This document shows positions 35,561 through 47,456 of a stretch of 64,000 bases of DNA, piece by piece. Numbering within the stretch: position 1 is the first letter of the stretch; each line of letters begins with the position of its first letter. Made by a program: the position numbers and the translations under genes. Source of the stretch: Crocodylus rhombifer (taxonomy: Eukaryota; Chordata; Crocodylia; Crocodylidae); assembly GCA_038503035.1 (NCBI GenBank), contig JAVSML010020433.1, positions 269,462 through 333,461 of the forward strand, read 5' to 3'. The notes beneath the pieces were generated by a model. It ran no database searches. It saw only the letters and a program-made list of their open reading frames with translations, and was not told where the DNA came from.

Positions 35561-38500
35561 GCCTGAAGATGAGACAGATCTGTGAGAATCAACATTAAAG
35601 TGCTGAGTTTTATTACCCTTAATCTGAGAGTAAATACTATATGTGCAGACTGTTTGCACTGAGCCTGAGGCAGCCCATTGCCTGCAATGAGACATTGATG
35701 CAAGGATATGAGGGTAGAATCAGTTGCATTGAGGGGATATGGCACAGAGGGCTATGCGAGTGATAACAGCTGAGCTACAGAGAAGTATCATTCCATTATG
35801 GCCTTTAATTACATTATCAATCTGAAGCTCTTCCCACCACCCCTTATTTCCTTATAGTAGAAGTGAAAACTCAATATAAAATCAATGTTACAAGAGGCAG
35901 AAAATATTTAGTGTATGTAGAGGATCATGAGAACAGAAAGACCATACTTCTGGTCTTTCTGTGGAGGGGGAAGGGCTTCTGCTGTTCCCCCCAGATGCCT
36001 CCGCCTTTGCCCTTTGCTTCCAGACTTAGCAATTGCTTCCCTTTCTACATGGAGGGCTTGATTCACCATTGCTCTGTACCTGGAAGACAGTCTTTACATC
36101 TGCACAAGGTGAGGTAAGATGCTGCCACTCTGACAGCGTAGCACCTTGTCCACCCTTTGGTCTGAGGCAAAGGGCAGCATAAGATGCCCAGCAATGAAAA
36201 AGCAGGGTGAAGACACTACCAAGTATTCTTCCAAGTAGTTAGGTCTGATAGAAAAGTCTCTACTTTCACATTTGTGATTAGGTAGAGCTCCCTTCTGTGC
36301 TGACGTGGGGGAGTAGCAGGATGATACCAAAGAAGAGTCAGTATCGAACTCCTCTGCTGCTGGGCCTGATCAGGGTCAGGGTGATGATACCCAAGGTCTG
36401 AGTATGAATTTGGGCTTAACTTCACCCGGGGCATAGAGTTTAAGTTGAAAATAGCTGCTGCTCTACCCTAGTGGTCTGTTTCATGGGATTTGGTGGTAGC
36501 AGAGTTGACATTTTGCAGCTCAGCTCTAGCCAGTGGGTGGATCACCCTGCAGCCTGTCATTATCATGTCACAGAGGATTTCCCATCAGTTCTTTGCCAGC
36601 CCACTAGGATCCAGATTAAAACTTTTTGGGAAACAAATTATGATGGGTATAAGACTATAAACATAGCTGTATGAGATGCCATGAGTACCAGTGCTCTAGA
36701 AATACAGAGGTGCAAGGTAAGACTGAACCTCTGTGCAGTGAGGTGGTCTGGAAGGGGCACTGTTTGTTCCTGGTGAACAAGGAGCTCATGACAGACAATG
36801 TAGCTTCCTTCTGCCCTCGCTGGAGGGAAGGACTATAAAATGGACCTTGGAGGAGGCAGGACAGGGAAAATCCCTTTGGGCAGCTCAGCCTTCACATGAA
36901 GGACGGCTGAGAAACCCCCAAAGATGGGGGACTTTTCTATTTACTTCCTGCTTATATGAATGTATCCTGTCTCTTGTCATTTTTCTGTCCTGTCTTTTGA
37001 GAACCGCATGGGTAAGATAGGGACAACCCTTTAAAATCACTGGGGTTAACCTGCCGTATGTGAGAGTTAAACACTGCACAGCAATCACCAACACCCACTG
37101 AGAAGCAAGTTTCCTGCGTTGGTTCTGAACCCTGCTCACCTCAAGAAGCTCAAAAGCCGTCTCAAAATAGTTAAGATTAAATCAACTGCATCAGCTAATT
37201 TGCTTCCACTGTGCAAGGACTGGAAGGAAGGGGAGGAGCATAGAGAGCAGCATCGAAGCAATGCAGAAGGGGCTAGAACCCCTCACGCACTCAGGTGCCT
37301 TGAGCAGCACCTCCCTGTACAAATACCAGCCAACAGGCTGACCAGCACAGAGAAAAGCCGTTTCAAGGGAGACTACTAACACAATGCCCATCATCTGAAT
37401 ACTGGCCTGGGAAAGATCTGACACTCCCTTCATCTGTGCTTTTTTGCCACGGTTGCCTTTGTGGTTTCTGTCTCCTGCTCCTAGTGACTAAGCAGGGACA
37501 AGGTCAGGCTTGATTTTTTCTGCTGGAATTAGGAGCAGCCACAAAATATACACTCCTTAGAAACCCAGCCTCGGATGACAGTGCCAAAGGGCGTGGGGGG
37601 CTGGCAGCCTTCATGACCACGCAGTTACTTATTACATAGAGGATGGTGTGACAGTAGCAGCTTGGTACTTGGCTGCCCACTGCCCAAGTTCTGAGTTTTT
37701 AAGGGAGGAAGAAGAGGGTTTCCATGTGAGACGGGAGACCAATCTGACATTTTAGGAGGAAAGCGTTGTTATTTGGCTCTAGGAGTTCATCCTAGATTTA
37801 TGGTTGGTAGGAGGGAAACCATCAGGCCAAAACACACGAGTCTTCATTCCCCTGCAGCTCAGCTCAGCAGATAGCTCTGCACAAAGTGAGTGTGAAATGT
37901 TACCAGATCATAAGGATCTGCAGTCATCAGATCATAAGGTCATGCAGTCACTTGGCCCTGATGCGGATCACCATACAAAGTGCAGGAGAGGGGAGAACCA
38001 AGCCTCATGTTTTGTAAAGATACTCCCATCCCAACTGTCCTCTCCCAACACTGGAGACAAAAAACAACTTCAATGGGTCAGTTCTGGATCCCAACCCAGG
38101 CAGTACAAAAGAGATACAAGGTAATAAGTAGCAGAGAAGGATTCCTCTTTCCGGGGGTGGTTTACACACTACAAGGCTGTCTTTAAACCACCCCTCATTG
38201 AACAGGTTACACTAATAAGGAGGAAGTGGCCAAACTGTTGCTATGCTCTCCTCTCAGTGGTCTCCCCTCCCTACAACATCCTCCCCAACACCACCAGATC
38301 CTGCTGATGCAGGTAGTGTTTTGCATTGCCCCAAAATCTTGATGAAACTTTTTCTAGTCATGACAAATGCCTCATTACTTGATTCGGGGAAGATGAATGA
38401 AGTAGAAGTCAAATCTATTTTATGCTAATTCATATTCCCACACAAGTAATCAGAAAATGTTCAGTGAAACAGTTTTCCATCAAAAAAAGCAGTTTCATTG

Positions 38501-41500
38501 AAATCAAAACTTTCTAGAGGAAGACACTGAATCTGATGAATTTTTGATGGGCAAAAGTAAAAACAATTTGACTTTGCTTTTTATTTAATTCAGTAACATC
38601 AGCATATCTCAGTATGCTAAAATGCATTTCAGTACCTATTTTTTGACATTTTATATTATATTAGGTTTTTAACTTTACTTCTATGAAACATTTTAGCCTT
38701 ATTAAAATTAAATACCAAGGCATTTGTGAAAACAAAACATTTCAGTGTTTCCAAACAGTCATCCATTCCCAATAAATTTCCAACTGGTGACTGTTTGACC
38801 CAATTCAGAACAACATCAACCACCAATAATCACAAATGATAAAATTTCCCACAAGTGACTGGAATTCGGAGGAGTTCTCTTTTCAAGTAGTTCAGTCTGT
38901 ATGTGGAAGTTTTGGGATCTGTCCTGGTAGACTGGCTGAAGCTTTGAAAAACACCCTGTAAGGCAGTGGCTGTCAAGACATCCTCTTGTAACTTGTTTGA
39001 ATTCAGCAGCACCTCACTTCAAAAGTTAAGAAGCAAAAACAAAAATAATAAAGTGATTCTTCTGTTGCAAAGAACTCAGCCCACAGCAAGTCAGACGGGT
39101 TTTTTGCCACTGTGGATTCTTATTTGAAGCCTCTGGGTCTATCTTGTGAATCATGTATGGATGCTTGCACATATATAAACGTTGCAGTGCTAATATTGTG
39201 CAGCAACCTTAGAAGGATCTCATGGTATCCTAGCCTGCTGCAACACCTCAGTGAAGAATCACAGCTGGAGGGCATGAACTTGGATTAGCAAGGATGTTGA
39301 AGGCTTTGGGGAGGACAAGGTAATGCAAAAGAGCTTTGCAGTCTCCCACAGCAATGTAATAAAACACATCCAATGATATAGTTTCCCAGGGGAGTCAGCA
39401 AACCTGGTCTTTACCTCACCCTCCTCAAGCCTCATGTGACATCTTGAAAACACCAAGCCCATGGAAAAAGATGTTAGAATGAATTTATGTCCTTCAAAAG
39501 ATGTTTAGAAGTCTGTAAATGGGGACTTCCCGCAACCCGCTCTCAAGGTGAAACATGCACAGTGAGATATGGTCCAGATTGCCTCATCTACTGAGGCCTC
39601 TTGCCTTTTATTAATTTAATAGGAAAACTCTGAAACTAAACTGCACTTAGAAACATAAGTGTTAGCTTAAACTCTTCTCTCAGCTAGCTGCTCTCAGGAT
39701 TACCACCAAAGGCATCTTTTTTTTCCCCCCCTCTCCCTTTCCCAGCACCTCTCTTCTGAGACAGAGTTCAAACTGAGACACACCTGGTCATGCTGCCCGG
39801 ATGAGTCAGCAGATGAGCTATGCGTTTCCATACACAGTCCTAAACCTCAGCACCTCCCTGCAAAAACTCACTGTGATGTAATGCCAGTTTAGGCAGTGGG
39901 AATATCTAAAATTAGATGGATCTAAAAATGCCACTCCACATCCATGCTTCACTGCACATTTCTTTACAGAACATTTGGAGACAATTCTGGAATCAAAGCT
40001 AATTAACCCAGGCCTGGAAGTACCAAGCCCAACCTTTCAGGGTGATTGCAATGTCTTAACAATCACCATTAGCTAAATTATTGTGATCCTCATTACCAGA
40101 AGTCACCTAAATTAGCTCCGATGACTGGAGAATCTTCAAACTACATATCTTAAACATACGTTAGCAGAAGCAAGGGTTTTGTAGGGTGATATCTTTTATT
40201 AGACAAACTCTGTAAAGTTAGACAAGCTTGCCTAACGTTATCCCAACAACAGAGTTGATCCAGTAAAAGATATTACCCTAAGAAATCCTTGCTGCTTGCA
40301 AGGACTATCACAGCTACAACATGGCGCTTACACTACCATAACATATCTTGGCCGTATCCCATGTGCAGAACACATGAAAGCCTCCTTGGATCTTCCCCTA
40401 TCATCCTTCCCCAGGCCTTGCTCTGTTCATACCAAAAGAACCTCCAGAGATGGGAGTTTCAGAGATATTCAGACTTCCCTTTAAAACTTTTGAGGCTACT
40501 CAAAGAACCTTGCCTGTATGAGAACACACAGCATGAAGAATGAGGTAAGAAAAGGGATGGGCTGTTGTCCATCTTTCTTGCCCCCAGGCTACATGCAGGC
40601 AGGAGACATAGCTATGCAGTACAGTAGCACTTTTCAGTGAGGATACCAGGAGGACTTCATGACAGACTCTCCTCTCCCTAACAACTATATGGAAGGGTCA
40701 GGCCTCTTCTCCTACATATTTCTCTTGCCCAGGCCAGCTCTTTGAGACGGTTTCAAGTCCCTGGCCTGAAAATCTTTGCAGCTCAAGAGCCCCCCTTGAA
40801 ATGACCAGGTTTATTTTCTTATGTTCTGCTTTTACCTGGGCCTGGCCCTTCATTGGCTGCGCAAGGTGCCTGGCATTGGTGCTAGGTTCTACCTCTTGCC
40901 TGGTGCCTGTCTGACCCTTTTGTTGTGGGGTGAGACCTAAAAAACTCATCGTCCCACTCCACTGCAAGAAGTAATGCTCCTGCTTCTGCAGGAAGAATTT
41001 GCTGCTCCTTTCTTCCCTGGGGGGCTGCGCAAACCTGGCGTCAATGCAAACAGAGGAATTGTTTTCCAAGGTGCAACACTCAGCCTGACAAGTGCCAGCT
41101 TGTGGCTGGGAGAGATTCCTTTCCCCTGTGACTTATCCCGGGGGTTCATTGTGAAAGCCTCACCTAGCTGCACCGGGGGTGAGCAGATGGATCTGCTCAC
41201 AAGTCAGTTCCCAGGACTTCCCCTTTTCATTGTAGTGGATGACTCTTACTCACACCACTACTCCAGCTTTGCCACTGCCTCCAAGCTCAGCTACTCCAGT
41301 AGCCCCAGATGTGACTGCCTGGGGGCAATTAGGAATGAATCTGAATCTGGATTCAAACATGATCCCTGCTGGGATTTCACAGCTGCTCCTTAGTCTTGGC
41401 AGTGAACTAAATTCCTGGATCCAAATGCTCCTTCATCATAGTGGTTTGGTCCCACTTCTAGTTGGAGCTGAAAGGAGGCAACAGCTGAGGTGATAAACTA

Positions 41501-41680
41501 CTAAACTACTTTGCTGAAAGCCTGCAAGAGAAATTGCTTTGCTGCTTGCATACAGTTTGCATTCTGGGCTTAGGGTCTGACTGAGATGCAACACCGTAGC
41601 TGACTGCTCTGCAATGGTGCCCACTCCCAGAGCTGCAGGAAGGTTACTGGTAGCAAGTCTTTCTCTCCTGCAAACAGGAA
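35561..41680. other. Intergenic DNA, nothing recognised
   Basis: Long stretch of unique-looking DNA. Open frames (for example 139 codons near 41000) overlap others on the opposite strand and have no recognisable domain or splice framework. Confidence 0.4.
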
Positions 41681-41683
41681 TCG

Positions 41684-41835
41684 TGTGGGCTAGTGGACAG
41701 AGCACTGGCCTATGATTCTGAAGATGGGTTCTCATCTACAACTTATGTTCCCTGCTTGTGCTTCAGTTTCCTGTCTGTAAAATGGGGATAACAATAGTGA
41801 CTTCCTTTGAGATCTGCTGATGAAAAGCTAGCTAT
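41684..41835 (+). repeat. MIR/CORE-SINE, nearly full length
   Basis: The order is complete: 'gtgggctagtggacagagcactgg' (tRNA-derived head), 'gaagatgggttctcat', 'cttcagtttcctgtctgtaaaatggggataa', 'cctttgagatctgctgatgaaaagct'. This is the best preserved MIR-type copy in the window. Confidence 0.8.
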
Positions 41836-42429
41836 TGTTTTTTTGTTCTACAGAGGCTCCAATGCCATTCCCATCTTGGTTCCCATTGTGGGGCATAAGA
41901 CAAGGACAATACAACATCCAACTGATCCCTGGCGATCAAAACAGCTTCTTGAGACTGTGAGTATTTTGGGTGTTGGCAAAAGCAGCCTGAACTGGGATGA
42001 GCAGTCTCACACACACACCTGAGAGATAAGTTCCAGCAGTCCCCTGTATAGAGCTAATGTTCTCCCATTTCAGCACAATGGCATTTTTACCCATCGTCAG
42101 TGTCATTAATGGGAGTTTAAAAGAACACACCTTATGTGTAGCTCTGAAATGTTCATCTTTCCCCTCTCCTTCCATGGGACTGAAAGTGGGGTTGAAATAA
42201 AGTTTTGCTGTATGTGTGTTTTTAATATCCTGGACAATATGCCCCAGTGATGGGACAGCTTCCAAAGCTATTATTTCCCCTCCAGCCTTTAGCTGAGATG
42301 ATGATTTTTTGCCTTCAGCACCTTGCACCTTGGCTGGATGATCTCTCTGGAGTGGATTATGTCATTTGCTGACTGGAGCGTCCACATTTAATGTATTATT
42401 ATTTATGTGATTATTTTTCTTATTTAGAG

Positions 42430-42545
42430 CCGTTAGCCTGTATGGCAATTAGGCATCTAAGGAAATGAGGTTCTTTCCCTAAGGAACTTATACTCTACAT
42501 TAGAGAGATCGTTAGTGAATAATTGAACTCTAATGCTTGGCAACG
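42430..42545 (+). repeat. Ancient interspersed repeat fragment
   Basis: 'ttctttccctaaggaacttatactctacattagagag' matches the 'ccctgccctaaggagcttacaatct' segment of old amniote repeats, as also seen near 9680. Confidence 0.4.
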
Positions 42546-43244
42546 TTTCACAAGCAGAGAGATCTCACATGTGCTACTCTTGCGACTCAATGGCAGACAT
42601 CGATCTGACTTAGCCAGTTTAAAGACAAACAGCATATAGGTTTTTCAGCCATTCTTTGGACATCTACCTCCACAAATGCACACAGGTTTCCTATTCCCAG
42701 CTGGCATAATTTGGCATGGTGCCATTGTTTTCAGTAGACCTTTGTCTATTGATGACAGCTGACAATTTGACCTGTGGCACATCACTTCTGTTCTTCTCAG
42801 TAGGTGAAACCCATTTGTTGGAAGATCCCCACAATGCGGCAAAAGTGCAGGCTCTGTTGCCTTAACAAAATGATTAACCTTCTCTCTGACATTCCTTATA
42901 AGCTACCAGTTTTGGGTGCCTCACAAAAGGGAGCAGACTACTGTGGGACAGAGGTCAGTTTGGATCTAAGTGGAAGAATGTGACTGGAAGTGATGATACT
43001 GGGTCCAGTTCTGGTTTCCAAGTCATGCTGACTCTACAAAAATATATCATAGCCTGTAAGAGATCTCCCTCTGCTGGACACAGGCTTAATAGTTAAGTTC
43101 CTTAATCAGGAAAGTTGCAGTTCGTTCACTGGGAAAAGAAAGCAAAGAAGAAGGGGAGGGATGGGTAAGTCAGTGAAGCTCATGCAGATGGAGTGTGAGG
43201 AAGAAGTGTGCTACAGCATCCTGGAATATCTCTTAGACCTAGAG

Positions 43245-43416
43245 CAGTGGTTTTCAACCTTTTTTCATTACAAAATTTCAAATGGAGGAGTTGTCCCCTT
43301 GAATTGTAAGCAGGAGTAGTCACATACTGTTGATTGATCATAGTTATCTTTCGTGGACCCGTTAGACACAGTTTGTGGACGCCCAGGGTTCTCCAACCCA
43401 CAGGTTGAAACCACTG
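43245..43416. mobile_element. hAT-type MITE with exact 8-bp target duplication
   Basis: Ends 'cagtggttttcaacct' and 'aggttgaaaccactg' are near-perfect inverted repeats. The octamer acctagag flanks both sides (43237-43244 and 43417-43424), as expected for hAT insertion. There is no coding capacity. Confidence 0.9.
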
Positions 43417-43542
43417 ACCTAGAGATTAGGGAACAAATGTAACTGTGATATCTAATAAAGTTGCATGCTTAATTGAACTTGGACTCCAAAATGGTTGGGA
43501 GTATACACTATCATAGACAGCCAAATACTAATCCCATTAGGC

Positions 43543-43726
43543 CAAGGCTGGGCAAAATGCAGCACGGGGGCCAGATGCGCCTGCAGGCCATTCTATCTGG
43601 CCCATGGGGCCCCTAAAAATTTAGAAAATTAATATCAATCTGCCCTGGGCTGCCTGTCATGCGGCCCTCGATGGCTTGCCAAAACTCAATAAGCGGCCCT
43701 CTGCGCAAAATAATTGCCTGCCCCTG
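43543..43726. mobile_element. hAT-type MITE, copy 2, exact 8-bp target duplication
   Basis: Same family as 23852-24040. The ends are 'caaggctgggcaa' and 'ttgcctgcccctg'. The octamer cattaggc occurs directly on both sides (43535-43542 and 43727-43734). Within the body, 'ggccattctatctggcccat' and 'caaaataattgcctg' align with copy 1. Confidence 0.92.
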
Positions 43727-43734
43727 CATTAGGC

Positions 43735-44838
43735 AGAGGGTGGCCAGATTTGGTGTATAAATAACTAGCTCCTGCAACAAATGGCTTCCATTATTTTTTA
43801 GGTCTAAGGCAGTGATGGAGGGGACATGGCAGAGCAATGCTACACTGCCTAATCTTCTACCATGAAGTTCCATGCATACTGTTACACCACTGCAAAAATC
43901 AGAACAACCCCATGGCTACTGTACCTGATACCAGCCCTGTAGATTCAGATCACTAACCCCTCCTCTGATGGCCTTTCTTTCCCTGGTGCTAAGCACGCTT
44001 GAGATGCAGGAAACAATCTTATTCTAGATATTGTGTGTTTGGGCTCTAATGACTTCACTTTTTATGTGAAATATTTGAAGCCATATCATTCTAGCTATGA
44101 GAAGGAATGAATTCATCAGTGATTGCACTAGAGGGGGGAATAAAGATAGTAAAAGTTTTAATAAAAATAAAGCAGCTTTTACCTTATACCCCTATGTAAT
44201 ATAATTATACCCATGGACAAAAGTTAATAGAAAGTTTAATAAAAATACAGTCTTAAACTTAGCATATAAAAGACAAGTTTGTTATTCAGTAGGCAACACA
44301 ACCTTTAACCATTATCCTTACTATATTAGACACAGGATCTGATTTTGTTTCTTTACCACAATGGGAACATACAGTCTTGGATATTACAAAGAAAAAAAAT
44401 ATTTAAAAATAGATTAAAACAAAGGCTACTAAGTTAAAAAAGTTAATGTTCCTACTTTATAAAAACATCTATGGCAGATAAAATATAATGGAAATTATAT
44501 TTAATAACGTATGTTATGTTTTGTTTCTTATATGATAAAAACCATGTAGATACTGTGATTAATACTACAGCATTTTTGTTACGTACGAATCATTAAGGGT
44601 TGAAACTGTGGTGAAGCACAGGATGTAGGAGATGAAATCACACTGACATTAAGGGAATGTTGTCATTGTTTTAACTGGAGCCAGAATTATACTCATTCAG
44701 AGGGTTTCTTATAAAAAGCCAGACCCACGAGTAGCCTGGGACAGAAGACTTGCAATTTTGAACATGCTTTCCACTAGGATATGCAGACTTTAGCTGTAAT
44801 CCAAGGGAATATGCCATTAAAGGGCTCCCTTATTATTC
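43735..44838. other. AT-rich intergenic DNA, nothing recognised
   Basis: Markedly AT-rich from about 44000 to 44600, with no open frame of note. Confidence 0.45.
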
Positions 44839-44841
44839 ACT

Positions 44842-44984
44842 GGGCATGTTTACACGTGTGCCCCACTGCACAGTCATTTCAAATCCTACCACGCAGTAGC
44901 GGTGGCAACATGGTTAGTGCCTGCCGATGCTATGTCGCTGTACAGAAGAGCTACGACGACACAGCACCTCATGTAGATGTGCCC
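44842..44984. mobile_element. Harbinger-like MITE with 3-bp target duplication
   Basis: The left end 'gggcatgtttacacgtg' and right end 'catgtagatgtgccc' are inverted repeats. The trinucleotide 'act' flanks both sides (44839-44841 and 44985-44987), the duplication length of PIF/Harbinger elements. The body includes 'cacgcagtagcggtgg'. From memory, MITEs with these ends are abundant in alligator. Family name not verified. Confidence 0.7.
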
Positions 44985-44987
44985 ACT

Positions 44988-46652
44988 GATGCAATGGCAA
45001 CTTATTTGGGCCTAATTCAGGTCTCCCATGGTTTTTTTGATTGGTGTAACTTCTCTGGGTGAGTGTGTTTCCTCCAGCTTTCCATGGGGCAAATCAAGAT
45101 CAGGTCACTTCAATTTACGAGTTAAAAAAACCCATACGCTGACAGTATTAGCTATGAGGACAGCAAAGTCAAACCAACCCTGTTTCCCAGGTCACACTGA
45201 GCGAACAGCATAGAGAACACTGCCTCCTTTTCTTCCTTAATACAATATGAGAAGACAGAGCAGGATTTCTGTAGACCCCAATTACTGTTTTCCAGTCGAA
45301 TTTATGATGGGATGGGAGTTGTTCCTTTGTGGGTTTTACCCCTACTTGAAGGTGCTGTTGGGCCACATCCAACCCTGTATGGAAATGGTTTTCTCTGCTG
45401 TTGGCAGGTGGCTTGGACTAGCCACTGTGCCCATGGTCCCCCTCCCACTGCTTGGCATCATGGAGCTCCTCTGGCTCCAGGGTCCAGGATCCCTTTGAAA
45501 ACCCAGGCAAGGCTTTCTGCTGCCAGTAACATGGCTGGTAAGGAGACAGTATACTTTCCTACGTGCACTCACCTCCCCCTACTCTGTCAGTCCATCAAAC
45601 ATTTCTCCTTCTCCTCCTTCTGCTTCCCCTCATACAGTAGAAACTTCTCAGTGGGGTCCAGTGTCATGGAGATGACTGACCCTCTACCTTCCATGAAGGA
45701 AGGTAAGATAGTAGATTTAGGTAGCCCCCTCTGGAAAGAGAAACTAGTAGCAAGCTCTGCCCCTCTCATGTTAGCTACATGTTTCTCCCCAAGCAGGAAG
45801 TAAGGTGGAGATGTGATGCTGAATTAAGTGGCAATGTGTAGTGGGTGCATGGAGGTGCACGTGCACCCCCTGAGAGCACTGGTGCACCCCTGACTAGCTG
45901 TGCTCCCCACTTAGACCCAGCCCCCCAGTTGCTGACTGGTCACCAGCATGTGCCCCCCTAACTAAGGTGTCACCAGTTGCCCGTGATGGTGATACTAGTG
46001 ACTAGGTGCTGATGAGGCATGTGGTCTGCATCCTCAGCTGTTGTAATCAGAGCAGCTCCTCTGAAGTCACTAATCTGTACCTAATAGTTATCTGGCCCGG
46101 AGAATCCAATGGACTGCTTTGCTCAGGGCTGTCCAAGGCCTGGGCACCACAAAATACCCACTCATTAAGTCCTGTTTTGAACTGATGTCTCTGGAGTTAG
46201 GGACATTGCAGGATCCTGATCTCTCTCTCTCTCAGCGTGGGCTTTCATCCCTGCATGCTCTGATGGCTCGTGGCAGCTTTGCAAAATGGAGAGCACTGGC
46301 TTTTTTCATGGTGGTGAAGCCCTCTCTTTGATTCGTGATGAACCCATCCAAAGTGCATTTTCGCCTCTTTGTCTGACATGGGAAAGGGGATGATTTTTTT
46401 CCCATGACTCTTGTGCCCATTGTATTATCCTGTGTCACTGAAGTGCTGCTCAACATAGTGATATGCCATAAAGTGCATTAGCCACTAAAACTGAAAGCTA
46501 CAACTTGCATCTTGGTCCCTGCCACTGGGCAAATAGATGTGGCATGGAATATTTCTAAATGTATGTGCTCAATCCACTTTGTGGTTGGAACAAATCCCAT
46601 CAGAATTAATGCTGAAGGGCACAGAGTGGCAGCAGCTCTACTATCAATGGCA
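44988..46652. other. Sequence 3' of the KCNC-like gene
   Basis: Read on the minus strand this would hold the 3' UTR and downstream flank of the channel gene. I found no AATAAA within about 800 bases of the stop. It contains the perfect 14-bp palindrome 'ggtgcacgtgcacc' at 45854-45867 and a CT simple repeat near 46220-46236. Open frames here (up to 163 codons) are not recognised. Confidence 0.4.
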
Positions 46653-47456
46653 TTATTGCTTTCTGCTCATTTTCAGCTTCTGTTTGGATATGGCAATGGC
46701 ATAGTAGCCTTTAAACTTGACTAGGAAGATGGGGATCGGGATGATAATAGTTAACATGCCGAATATTGCAGCTAAGGCAGCCGTCACTTGGCCAAATGTG
46801 GTTAGAGGGATGATGTCTCCATAGCCCACTGTAGTGAGTGTGATGAGAGCCCACCAGAAGCAAATGAGAATGTCTGTGAAGTGTAAATCTCCAGTGAAGG
46901 AAGGATGAATTCCCAGCAACTCTCCATAGAAAAAGAGGGAGCCAAAGAAGAGGGTTTCAAAGGCCAGCACCATCAGCAGGATACAGATCTCTCGGAGGAT
47001 GGACTTGAGTGTGTAGGGCAGGACTCTCAGGATCAGAGGGGTCTCTATGAGCTTGGATATCTTCAGGAGTTTGAGGAGATAGACTACACGGACAGAGCCA
47101 AGCCAAAGGCCAAGTGTTGGCATTTTCTGGATCTGCTTGGCTGTGAAGAGCTCAATGTAAACTGGGAAGAGGGAGAGAAAATCAACAACATTCAGGGGGT
47201 TCTTGAGGAACTTCTTTTTGTCTGGGCAGAAGCAAAACCGCATTGAAAACTCAAAAGTGAACCAGAGGACGCAAAAAAGCTCCAGGTGGAGCAAGTATGG
47301 AGCCTGGTGGTAGTACAGCTCATGGACGACATGGGTGACTTCAGAATGGCTGACTATGGTGAAGTTACCAGCAAAGAAATCAAACTGGGCCTTTGTCTCC
47401 TCACAGAATATGATGACGATACCAATGATGAACAGCAAGGAAACGACAGCCAAACA
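46653..47456 (-). CDS. KCNC/Shaw-like voltage-gated K+ channel, exon 2 (S1-S6)
   Basis: This exon supplies residues 165-431 of a predicted 431-residue channel and ends in TAA at 46653-46655. The acceptor is 'tttctctgcag' just before 47456, in phase 0. Residues 165-181 form S1; the S1-S2 loop has a sequon N195-F-T; S2 holds E233; S3 holds D256; S4 is near 285-302; the pore has WWALITLTTVGYGD (filter 372-378); S6 has hinge G397 and P404-I-P406. These are the hallmarks of a Kv alpha subunit in the plasma membrane, and spacing matches Kv3 without gaps across S4. Oddities: sensor charges read R287, Y290, K293, K296, K299, E302, where Kv3 has R, R, R, R, K, R. The protein stops about 25 residues after S6 (AISKQKLKMSRKQ), lacking the long Kv3 tail. 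A further 3' exon cannot be excluded, but no donor precedes the stop obviously. Not a recognised named paralogue. Confidence 0.9.
   Translation of the reverse strand, partial: CLAVVSLLFIIGIVIIFCEETKAQFDFFAGNFTIVSHSEVTHVVHELYYHQAPYLLHLELFCVLWFTFEFSMRFCFCPDKKKFLKNPLNVVDFLSLFPVYIELFTAKQIQKMPTLGLWLGSVRVVYLLKLLKISKLIETPLILRVLPYTLKSILREICILLMVLAFETLFFGSLFFYGELLGIHPSFTGDLHFTDILICFWWALITLTTVGYGDIIPLTTFGQVTAALAAIFGMLTIIIPIPIFLVKFKGYYAIAISKQKLKMSRKQ

Noticed and set aside
45312..45803. 163-codon plus-strand frame
   Set aside because: Overlaps three other frames, no recognisable domain, no splice or promoter context.
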